Below are positions 23,665 through 30,748 of a stretch of 31,757 nucleotides of DNA, in pieces (positions within the stretch are counted from its first letter, which is position 1; every line of letters begins with the position of its first letter). Source of the stretch: DASSKP01 sp035695045 (GTDB taxonomy: Bacteria; Actinomycetota; Actinomycetes; JAFAQI01); the NCBI GenBank assembly GCA_035695045.1, contig DASSEX010000010.1, forward strand, positions 1 to 31,757, in the 5' to 3' direction. Both the position numbers and the translations under genes were made by a program. Below the pieces are notes generated by a model. It made no database searches and had not been told where the DNA came from. It worked only from the letters and a program-made list of their open reading frames with translations.

Positions 23665-23670
23665 CCGGCC

Positions 23671-24888
23671 GTGGGCTCTCACCACGGCTCGGAACGCCAC
23701 CATGGGGCTGACAGCGAGGTCGGCCGGTTGCGCACGGTCGTGCTGCACCGGCCGGGGCCGGAGCTCAAGCGGCTGACGCCGCGCAACTCGGCGGATCTGC
23801 TGTTCGACGGCATCCCGTGGGTCGAGCGGGCGCAGGAGGAGCACGACCGCTTCGCCGATGCGCTTCGTTCGCACGGCGTCGAGGTGCTCTACCTGCGCGA
23901 CCTTCTCACCGAGACGCTGTCGCAACACGACGCACGCGCTCTGGTGGTCGACCGCACCCTCGCCGAGCCCGGCCTCGGTTCGACATTGCTGGACGCCGTG
24001 AGCCGGCACCTCGCAGACCTCGACGTCGACGCACTGACCGATGTGCTGATCGGTGGACTCGCCCACGAGGAGCTGCGTCGCGGCAACGGTCTGGTCTACC
24101 GGCTGATGGACCGCCACGACTTCGTCGTGCCGCCCCTGCCGAACCTGTTGTTCACCCGCGACTCCTCGGTGTGGCTCGGCGGGTCGGTCGCGGTGACAAG
24201 TCCGAGCATGCATGTACGACGACGCGAGACCTGGCTGACCGAGGTGATCTACCGTCATCACCCGCGGTTCGCCGGCACCGACGTCATCTACTCCCCCGGC
24301 GAGGAATGGCTCGAGGGTGGCGACGTACTGCTCCTCGCGCCGGGGGTGATCGCGATCGGTGTCGGCCAGCGCACGACACCGGCCGGTGCGGAGACTCTCG
24401 CCGCTCGAGCGCTGGCGGAAGGTCTCGCGACGGCTGTGCTCGTCGTGCCGATCGCGCAGGAACGCGCGACCATGCACCTCGACACCGTGTGCACGATGGT
24501 CGATGTCGACGCAGTGGTGATGTACCCCGCTGTCGCGGACACCCTCGTTGCGCACGTCATCACGTCCGATGGTGATGCAGGTCTGCGCGTCGACGGTCCC
24601 GAACCGTTCCTCGTCGCGGCGGCGAAGGCGATGCGCATCGACACCTTGCGGGTCATCGACACCGGCCTCGACCCCGTCACCGCGGAGCGCGAGCAGTGGG
24701 ACGACGGCAACAACACTCTCGCGATCGCGCCCCGACTGGCCGTGGCCTACGAACGCAACGTGGAGACCAACGCCCGGCTCGAGGAGGCCGGGATCGAGGT
24801 CGTTCGCATCCCCGGAAGCGAGCTCGGCAGCGGTCGAGGTGGTCCGCGCTGCATGTCCTGCCCGGTGGCGCGCGACCGGCTGAACTGA
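23671..24888 (+). CDS. arcA: arginine deiminase
   Basis: This 405-residue enzyme hydrolyses L-arginine to citrulline and ammonia. All catalytic elements of the family are in view: FTRD with Asp164, WLEGGDV with Glu215, ERATMHLDTVCTM with His269 and Asp271, QWDDGNNTLAI (342-352), and GRGGPRCMSCP with nucleophile Cys394. The start is GTG at 23671, with TAGGCT six bases upstream and no Shine-Dalgarno sequence; the N-terminus is His-rich before the conserved GRLRTVVLHRPGPEL. No arcB, arcC or arginine/ornithine exchanger gene is in the window, so it does not look like a classical ATP-yielding arc operon. It follows a putative oxidase gene and precedes a small membrane protein. Confidence 0.96.
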   Translation: MGSHHGSERHHGADSEVGRLRTVVLHRPGPELKRLTPRNSADLLFDGIPWVERAQEEHDRFADALRSHGVEVLYLRDLLTETLSQHDARALVVDRTLAEPGLGSTLLDAVSRHLADLDVDALTDVLIGGLAHEELRRGNGLVYRLMDRHDFVVPPLPNLLFTRDSSVWLGGSVAVTSPSMHVRRRETWLTEVIYRHHPRFAGTDVIYSPGEEWLEGGDVLLLAPGVIAIGVGQRTTPAGAETLAARALAEGLATAVLVVPIAQERATMHLDTVCTMVDVDAVVMYPAVADTLVAHVITSDGDAGLRVDGPEPFLVAAAKAMRIDTLRVIDTGLDPVTAEREQWDDGNNTLAIAPRLAVAYERNVETNARLEEAGIEVVRIPGSELGSGRGGPRCMSCPVARDRLN

Positions 24889-24920
24889 ACCGAACGAGCC
24901 CCGACGACGTACTTCCTGTC

Positions 24921-25391
24921 GTGACGATCACGGCGACGGCGAGCAGACTGCACGTCTCCCCGGTCGAGGTCGTGCTGCGCGTGCTCGCCGTCGCCGGCCT
25001 CAGCTACAGCGCATACGTGCACCTGCACCTCGCGCACTACTACGCCGGCAACGGCAGCCCCATCTCCGAGGGCGACCTCTTCAGAGCGCAAGGCATCGTC
25101 GCGCTCGTCGTCGCCGCCGCGCTGCTGGTCACCGGGTGGAAGTGGGCGTGGCTCGCCGCGGGAGCCGTCGGGCTCGCTTCGCTGGCCGCCGTCCTGACCT
25201 CGCGCTACACCTCGCTGGGTGCTGTCGGCCCGTTTCCGAACATGCACGAGGCCACGTGGCAACCGTCGCCCGACAAGCTGGCGTCGGCGATCGCCGAAGC
25301 AGCCGTGGTGACCGTCGTCGCCTTGCGGGTGATCTGGTCGGCACGTGCGGGCAGCGGCGACCGTCAGCCGGTGTTCTCCAAGTCGCCGTAG
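24921..25391 (+). CDS. small membrane protein, four predicted helices
   Basis: This 156-residue protein has about four membrane helices (15-36, 57-71, 74-93, 121-139) and a short loop rich in Pro and His (FPNMHEATWQPSPDKLA). Near helix 1 is YVHLHLAHYY (32-41), a His/Tyr cluster that could bind a metal or haem, though no known motif was recognised. The GTG at 24921 is chosen because the hydrophobic protein begins soon after; there is no ribosome-binding site. It starts 32 bases after arcA on the same strand, so it may share its transcript. The 3' end overlaps the convergent ATP-binding protein gene by 28 bases. I do not know the family. Confidence 0.75.
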   Translation: MTITATASRLHVSPVEVVLRVLAVAGLSYSAYVHLHLAHYYAGNGSPISEGDLFRAQGIVALVVAAALLVTGWKWAWLAAGAVGLASLAAVLTSRYTSLGAVGPFPNMHEATWQPSPDKLASAIAEAAVVTVVALRVIWSARAGSGDRQPVFSKSP

Positions 25392-25849
25392 CTCGGCAGA
25401 CCTTCCAGGCCCAGCGGCGGGGCCGGTACGAGTGCCCACACCGTCGTTCCCGAGCCGTCGCGCGAGCTTCCCCAGGCTTCGGCGATGACGTCGATGATCG
25501 CGAGACCGCGGCCCGAGACGGCCATCTGCGTGGCAGCGGCCGACCGCAGCTCCGGCTCGGTGGGGCCGCCACCGTCGGACACCTCGACGCGGAGCCGATG
25601 GCCGTCCAGCGACCAGGTCACCCGCACCGTGCCGTCCGGCCGCGGGCGGCCGTGCCGCAACGCGTTGCCCACGAGCTCGCTGACGATGAGGGCGGCGTCG
25701 TCACAGCGGTCGGGGGTGACGCCCTGCCGCCGCAGCATCTCCGTCACGTGCCGCCGAGCGACTGAGGCGCTGGCGAGCTCGTACGGAAGCACGAGCCGAC
25801 CCGTGGTCCTCACCCCCCATCGAGCGCGAGCGGTGGCCGGCAGGCACAC
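25364..25849 (-). CDS. RsbW-like ATP-binding protein (HATPase fold)
   Basis: This protein (161 residues from GTG 25849) has the histidine-kinase-like ATPase fold of anti-sigma factors such as RsbW and SpoIIAB. The N box is VSELVGNALRHG (Glu58, Asn62), the G1 region is EVSDGGGP (Asp92) and the G2 region is SGRGLAIIDVIAEAWG (112-127), followed by GTTVWAL. Actinobacteria have many orphan members that act as anti-sigma factors or serine kinases on anti-anti-sigma proteins. No sigma factor or STAS-domain gene is nearby, so its partner is unknown. The start is uncertain; GTG at 25813 also fits. It follows the glycerophosphodiesterase gene on the same strand. Confidence 0.85.
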   Translation of the reverse strand: MCLPATARARWGVRTTGRLVLPYELASASVARRHVTEMLRRQGVTPDRCDDAALIVSELVGNALRHGRPRPDGTVRVTWSLDGHRLRVEVSDGGGPTEPELRSAAATQMAVSGRGLAIIDVIAEAWGSSRDGSGTTVWALVPAPPLGLEGLPSYGDLENTG

Positions 25850-25899
25850 GCCTGCCGAATATCCGTCTGCCCACTCGGGCGGAGAGACAAACGCGCCGG

Positions 25900-26757
25900 T
25901 CAGCGACCTGCGGAGCCGGTCGCGTCGCCGATCCCGATGGACCCCTCGAGCTGTCGGCGGACCTCGGCCGGCCGGTTGGTGATGATCACGTCGACGCCCA
26001 GATTGGTGACGAACTCCACGTCCGCCGGCTCGTCCACCGTCCACACATGCACCTCGCCACCGCCCGCATGCACCCGCTCGACGAACTGTGGGTGGGCGCG
26101 CAGCGCAGGCAGCGACGGTCCCAGCGCCTGCACCCCGCGGGGACGGTCGCCATCGCGCAGGCGCAGCGGGATGCGCCGCATCAGGTAGACGGTGGGCACA
26201 TGCGGCGCCAGCGCGTGCACCCGACGAAGGCTGGTCGCCGCGAAGCTCATCACCCGTGGACGGCATCGCCCGCCCGCCGGCGGCGCCGTGAGGCCGTGCC
26301 GGCCCAGCAGCTCCACGAGCGCGAGCTCGACGAGGCCGGCGTAACGCGTCGGATGCTTGGTCTCGATGGCGAGGTCGATCGGTCGGTCGCTCTGCGCGAC
26401 CACCTCCAGCAGACGGTCCAGAGTGAGGACGTTGCGCCGGTCCCAGTCCGGCGCCTCCCAGTTGGCGGTCAGCATCGGGTCGTCGTCGGCCCCTCCGCGG
26501 TGCCACGACCCGAAGTCGAGCTCCGCAAGGTCGGAGAGCTCGAGCGTCGACACCACGCCGCGTCCGCTCGACGTACGGTCGATGCGACGGTCGTGCACGC
26601 AGACCAACACCCCGTCGCGCGTGAGCCGCACGTCGCACTCGAGACCGTCCGCGCCGTCGTCGATGGCCCGCCGGTACGCCGCCAACGTGTGCTCGGCCTC
26701 CGCGAAGGAGGCACCACGATGCGCCACGACCTGCGGCGCGCTCCCCACGCGCAACAT
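25900..26757 (-). CDS. glycerophosphodiester phosphodiesterase (GDPD)
   Basis: This 285-residue protein hydrolyses glycerophosphodiesters to glycerol-3-phosphate and an alcohol. The GDPD barrel shows VAHRGAS with His13 and Arg14, LECDVRLTRDG with Glu40 and Asp42 (metal), and VHDRRIDRTSSGRG with His55. IETKHP follows mid-barrel, and VWTVDEPADVEFVTNLGVD and ITNRP lie near the C-terminus. The usual PENT motif reads AEHT (21-24), so the Asn is replaced by His. There is no signal peptide, so it should act in the cytoplasm. The ATG at 26757 is used, with no clear ribosome-binding site. It is divergent from the secreted protein gene at 26860. The ATP-binding protein gene follows 50 bases downstream. 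Confidence 0.93.
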   Translation of the reverse strand: MLRVGSAPQVVAHRGASFAEAEHTLAAYRRAIDDGADGLECDVRLTRDGVLVCVHDRRIDRTSSGRGVVSTLELSDLAELDFGSWHRGGADDDPMLTANWEAPDWDRRNVLTLDRLLEVVAQSDRPIDLAIETKHPTRYAGLVELALVELLGRHGLTAPPAGGRCRPRVMSFAATSLRRVHALAPHVPTVYLMRRIPLRLRDGDRPRGVQALGPSLPALRAHPQFVERVHAGGGEVHVWTVDEPADVEFVTNLGVDVIITNRPAEVRRQLEGSIGIGDATGSAGR

Positions 26758-26788
26758 GCTGACACGGGACGGGCCGCAGCTGCGCGCC

Positions 26789-26794
26789 TATCCT
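26789..26794 (+). promoter_or_regulatory. candidate -10 box for the secreted-protein/liv operon
   Basis: TATCCT lies 65 bases before the ATG at 26860, leaving an ordinary leader with a strong AGGAGG (26850-26855). No convincing -35 box was seen at the right distance. Confidence 0.3.
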
Positions 26795-26859
26795 GAACGT
26801 GCGGGTTCGCGGCATCCGTGCACAAGCAGCCCGTGGACGCCGGTTTCCCAGGAGGCAGC

Positions 26860-28230
26860 ATGAGCGTCGCCGCTCGAGTGGCGATCGCGGGGCTGCTGTC
26901 CTGCGGAGGCGTCCTGGCCACCGCTGCCCCGTCCGTGGCCGACGTGTCACTGCAAGCGCAGACCGCCGCAACCGCCGTCCACGTGAGCATCACGCAGCAG
27001 CCGGCGAGCTCGATCATCACGGCATCGTTGCTCGACGACGCGGTCGCCTATGTCGCTGGTGACTTCGACTCCAGTGGATCGAGCGAGGCGCTGGCCGCGC
27101 CCGCGTTCCCCGGTCGGCTCGTCGTCCAAGGCCCCCAGCTGCTGTGCTCCGAGCTGTTCAGCTGCCCGGCGACGCCGCCCGCGTATCCCTTCCTCGCGGA
27201 CGCGAGCTATCCCCGTCGTCAGCACGACGCCGCCACCGTCAGCGGGAAGCCGACGGGCTCCGGGCCGTTCGTGGTCACTCCGGTTTCGGCGACGGCTGCG
27301 GCAACGGCCGGCGGCAACAGCGGCAAGACCGCGGGCGCCACCACCACGCTGCTCGCCGGCACACCTGGTGCGGTGACGGTAGGCGCCAGCTCGGCCTCCA
27401 CGACCGTGGCGAGTGCGGCCCGCGGGGTCCGGCTGCGGGTGCAGTCGACGGTCTCCGACGTCTCGATCGCGGGGCTCGTGCACATCGACACCGTGGCCGC
27501 GAGCGACGACATCACCGTCGCCGCAGGGAGCAAGCCCGTCGACGCGCCGACGATCACGGTCGCAGGGGTCACCGTCGCCGGACAGAAGGCGAGCATCGAC
27601 GAGCACGGCGTCCACGTGGCAGGCACCGACGGACCGTCGGTGAGCAAGCGGCTCGACCAGGCCGGCGTCAGCATCCGGCTCGTCGGCACCCACCGCGCAG
27701 ACACCCGCTCCGGGGCGCGCAGCGATGCCACCGCGCTCGAGATCGACGTCGCCGTTCCCGTCAGCGGCGTTCCCTACGTGCCCAACCCGCTGCCCACGCT
27801 GCCCCCGCCGTTCGACCAGGTCCCCCAGCTGCCCGGAGTGGATGCCAACGGCACCTACCTGGCCCGGGTCACGCTCGGCGCAGTCGGAGGCGCCGCCGGC
27901 TTCGGCACCGACCCGACGCTCGACCTCGGCGGATTCGGCACGATCCCGTCACCCGCCGCCGGAGGCGGCGCCACCACCCCGGGGTCGACAGCCGGCGCTC
28001 CGGCGTCGCTCGGCTCGCAGCTCGGCGGGAGCGGGGGTCCGGTCCCGGCCGCTCCGCAGCTGGCGGCGCCCCAGTCGGGCGGGCTGCGCGGGTTCCTCGA
28101 CGAGCTCGACCACGGGCAACTCGCGACTCTCTACGCGGTGCTTGCGCTCGGCACAGCGGTGATGTTCATAGGGTGGCGCGGTGCGGTCCTGCTCCGGCAC
28201 GGACCACCCCGAGCGCGGAGGCGAGGATGA
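26860..28230 (+). CDS. secreted protein with C-terminal membrane anchor, unknown function
   Basis: This 456-residue protein has a signal peptide (cleavage near SVA, residue 27). A Ser/Thr/Ala/Gly-rich extracellular region with beta character follows, including repeated TITVAGVTVAG-type strands (230-255) and one Cys pair (96 and 102). A Pro-rich segment (305-325) and a Gly/Pro/Ala linker (360-405) come next. It ends with a membrane helix (423-441) and a basic tail (GPPRARRRG). It is thus probably held on the cell surface. The ATG at 26860 has AGGAGG five bases upstream. It overlaps the next gene by four bases (ATGA), leading into a branched-chain amino acid-type transporter. It does not look like a LivK binding protein. 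I assign no function. Confidence 0.8.
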   Translation: MSVAARVAIAGLLSCGGVLATAAPSVADVSLQAQTAATAVHVSITQQPASSIITASLLDDAVAYVAGDFDSSGSSEALAAPAFPGRLVVQGPQLLCSELFSCPATPPAYPFLADASYPRRQHDAATVSGKPTGSGPFVVTPVSATAAATAGGNSGKTAGATTTLLAGTPGAVTVGASSASTTVASAARGVRLRVQSTVSDVSIAGLVHIDTVAASDDITVAAGSKPVDAPTITVAGVTVAGQKASIDEHGVHVAGTDGPSVSKRLDQAGVSIRLVGTHRADTRSGARSDATALEIDVAVPVSGVPYVPNPLPTLPPPFDQVPQLPGVDANGTYLARVTLGAVGGAAGFGTDPTLDLGGFGTIPSPAAGGGATTPGSTAGAPASLGSQLGGSGGPVPAAPQLAAPQSGGLRGFLDELDHGQLATLYAVLALGTAVMFIGWRGAVLLRHGPPRARRRG

Positions 28231-28775
28231 CCGAGGCCCAGCTGCCGGGGGTGCCCGACCTTCCCGATCGGCAGCTGTTCTGGCGCTGGGTGTGGTCGGC
28301 GGTGCGGCCGGTCGTCGGATGGGTGCTCGCAGCTCTGGGCGGACTCGCCCTGCTACTGGGCTGGTACGGCGTCTCCGGTGAGGCGCTCACCGCCAAGCAG
28401 ATTCCCTACCTCGTCTCCGGTGGGCTGACCGGGATCGGCCTTCTCGTGCTCGCCGCTGTCTTCCTCGCGACCGAGGACGTCCGCCGGCAGCTCGACCGGC
28501 TGGGCGAGGTCGAGCGCAAGGTCGATGCGCTCTACGGCCTGTTCGCCGCGGACATGGCGGACGCGGCGAACGCCGGCGCAACGAAGACGCTGACCTCGCC
28601 GCGTTCGGCCGTCGCCGGCGAGAGCGCGCTCGCCCTGCCCGCCGGCACGACGTTCCACCGTCCGAGCTGTGCTCTGGTGTCCGGCAAGGCCGATGCGGAG
28701 CCGGTCGACGCAGCGACCGCGGCGGCTCGGGGACTACGGCCGTGCCGGGTGTGTGACCCCGACCCGCTGAGCTGA
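28227..28775 (+). CDS. two-helix membrane protein with Ada-like zinc motif
   Basis: This 182-residue protein has two membrane helices (about 28-48 and 62-81) and a coiled coil (84-106). Its C-terminal cytoplasmic region ends in TFHRPSCALV and then GLRPCRVCDP. The spacing His144-x3-Cys148 then Cys173-x2-Cys176 matches the zinc site of the Ada methyl phosphotriester domain, whose E. coli sequence reads FCRPSC and GFRPCKRC. The first ligand, the methyl-accepting Cys38 in Ada, is His here, so zinc binding is likely but methyl transfer is not. It overlaps the upstream gene as ATGA and the fused permease follows after 5 bases, so it is part of the transporter operon. The role is unknown. Confidence 0.82.
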   Translation: MTEAQLPGVPDLPDRQLFWRWVWSAVRPVVGWVLAALGGLALLLGWYGVSGEALTAKQIPYLVSGGLTGIGLLVLAAVFLATEDVRRQLDRLGEVERKVDALYGLFAADMADAANAGATKTLTSPRSAVAGESALALPAGTTFHRPSCALVSGKADAEPVDAATAAARGLRPCRVCDPDPLS

Positions 28776-28780
28776 CCGTC

Positions 28781-30748
28781 GTGCTCGCGCTCGACTATGC
28801 GTTCGCCGGGCTCGCGCTCGGAGCGATCGCCGCCTTGTCGGGCGTCGGATTGCTCATCACCTACCGGGCCACCGGCGTGTTCAACGTCGCGCACGGCGCC
28901 ATCGCGATGATGGCGGCGTACCTGTTCTGGCAGTTCACCGCCGGCTGGGGCCTGCCGGTGTGGCTGGCCGCGCTGCTCGTGCTCGTCGTCGCAGCACCAC
29001 TGTTCGGCATGCTGCTCGAACGCGTCGTGTTCCGCCCGCTGCAGAGAAGGTCGGCGACGCCCGCCGAGTCTCTCGTCGCGACCATCGGTCTGCTGGTTCT
29101 CCTGCTCGGCATCGCGTACGTGCTCTGGGGTGCACAGACCCGGCACCCCGCTTCGCTGTTCCCGCGCGACGTGCTGCACCTCGGCAGTGTGACCATCCAC
29201 GAGGACGCGCTCTCCGACCTCGCAGTCGTGCTCTTCGGCACCGGGCTGCTGGGCCTCGTGCTGCGGATGACGTCACTCGGAACGCAGATCCGCGCGGTCG
29301 TCGACCGGCGCGAGCTGGCCGAGCTCGCCGGAGTGGACGCCAACCGGGTGTCCGCGATCGGTTGGTCGATCGGCTGTGTGTTCGCCGCCCTGACCGGCAT
29401 CCTGCTCGCAGCGCAGCTGTCCCTCGACCCGTTCGGGTTGACCCTCATCGTGCTGGAGACGTTCGCGCTGCCCGTCATCGCGGGCTTGACGAACATCCCC
29501 GTCGCGATCGCAGCGGGCATCGCGTTGGGCGTCGGCTCGAGCGAGATGAACCTCTGGTCGCCTGGGGCGGCGTCAATGGCGTCGGTGTGGGACGCGGTGC
29601 ACGCGAACCTGCCGGTCGTCCTGCTGCTCGTCGCGCTGCTCGCCCGCCGCCGGCTGGCCGGAGCCGGTGGTGACGCCGGCACCGCGTCCACGTTCGCCCG
29701 ACGTCGCGCGGGGGAGAGCACCCCCAAGCGGATGGCGATCCGCTACGGCGTCGCCGCCGTCGCGATGCTGGTGCCGCTGATGTTCGACGACGTCTCGCTG
29801 AGGCAGGCGCAGGAGATCCCCGCACTTGCCATCGTGTTCGTCTCGATCGTGGCGGTGACGGGCTACAGCGGTCAGATCTCGTTGGGTCAGGCCGGGTACG
29901 CCGGCCTCGGCGCCTTGTTCTTCGCGAAGGTGAGCGCGTCGACCCCCCAGCTGGTCGCGTTGCTCGTCGCGGTCATCGCGGCAGGCATCGTCGGCTTCCT
30001 CACCGGCTATCCCGCCATCCGTCGTCGAGGGCTGTTTCTCGCCTTGACGACGTTCGCGGTGGGGGCGGTCGTCAGCCGGTTCGTGTTCGCGCAGCCCTAC
30101 TTCACCAACGACGTCACGGTGCATCGTCCGTCTCTGTTCGGCTTGTCGCTGGAGGGCGACCGCGCGTTCTACCTCTTCGAGCTCGCGATGCTCGCGATCG
30201 CGTTCCTCATCATGTACAACCTCCGTCACGGCGCGCTCGGGCGTTCGCTGATCGCAATGCGGGACAGCGAGGACGGCGCCCGGGCAGTCGGCATCGATGT
30301 GCGGGTGCTGAAGGTTCTCGTCTTCACCGTCAGCGCGATGCTGGCCGGTCTCGGTGGCGCGCTGCTGGCACAGCAGGCGCACTCCTTCACCCCGACGAGC
30401 TATGACCCACTCGAGGCAAGCCTGCCGTGGTTCGCCGTCGTGGTCGTGTTCGGCGCGGACAGCGCGGCAGCGGCAGTCGTCGGAGCGGCGTTCGTGGTGC
30501 TCGTCAACACGGTGACCGGTCAGTCCGGCGCGTACCTGATCCCGGTCGGGCTCGTCGCGGCGTTCATCGGCATGCTGCCCGGCGGAGCGGCCGAGATCGC
30601 ACGATGGACCGGCGATTGGCTGATGACGCCGACGTCCCTGATGCGTCACTTCGCGGTGCGGATCCCGCCGCCACGGCCCACGCCGGTGCTCAGCGAACGA
30701 GGCCGGCAGGCGCTGCTGCGGCTGCGGGCCGAACGGGCCTCGCGATGA
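28781..30748 (+). CDS. fused LivH-LivM branched-chain amino acid-type ABC permease
   Basis: This 655-residue protein joins the two permease subunits of a HAAT-family ABC transporter. The LivH half (1-290) has GVGLLITYRATGVFNVAHGA (21-40) and the ATPase-coupling loop SLGTQIRAVVDRRELAELAG (165-184). A basic linker (289-317) follows. The LivM half (318-620) has GYSGQISLGQAGYAGLGALF (361-380) and the coupling loop RSLIAMRDSEDGARAVGIDV (488-507). In most bacteria these are two genes. The substrate may be branched-chain amino acids, amides or urea, and the sequence does not decide. The start is GTG at 28781. The livG start overlaps its stop as ATGA. No periplasmic-type binding protein is seen in the window. 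Confidence 0.94.
   Translation: MLALDYAFAGLALGAIAALSGVGLLITYRATGVFNVAHGAIAMMAAYLFWQFTAGWGLPVWLAALLVLVVAAPLFGMLLERVVFRPLQRRSATPAESLVATIGLLVLLLGIAYVLWGAQTRHPASLFPRDVLHLGSVTIHEDALSDLAVVLFGTGLLGLVLRMTSLGTQIRAVVDRRELAELAGVDANRVSAIGWSIGCVFAALTGILLAAQLSLDPFGLTLIVLETFALPVIAGLTNIPVAIAAGIALGVGSSEMNLWSPGAASMASVWDAVHANLPVVLLLVALLARRRLAGAGGDAGTASTFARRRAGESTPKRMAIRYGVAAVAMLVPLMFDDVSLRQAQEIPALAIVFVSIVAVTGYSGQISLGQAGYAGLGALFFAKVSASTPQLVALLVAVIAAGIVGFLTGYPAIRRRGLFLALTTFAVGAVVSRFVFAQPYFTNDVTVHRPSLFGLSLEGDRAFYLFELAMLAIAFLIMYNLRHGALGRSLIAMRDSEDGARAVGIDVRVLKVLVFTVSAMLAGLGGALLAQQAHSFTPTSYDPLEASLPWFAVVVVFGADSAAAAVVGAAFVVLVNTVTGQSGAYLIPVGLVAAFIGMLPGGAAEIARWTGDWLMTPTSLMRHFAVRIPPPRPTPVLSERGRQALLRLRAERASR

Noticed and set aside
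23671..23706. His-rich start of arginine deiminase (MGSHHGSERHH) resembling a vector tag
   Set aside because: The codons are natural GC-rich sequence, the His residues are interrupted and no vector sequence is nearby.
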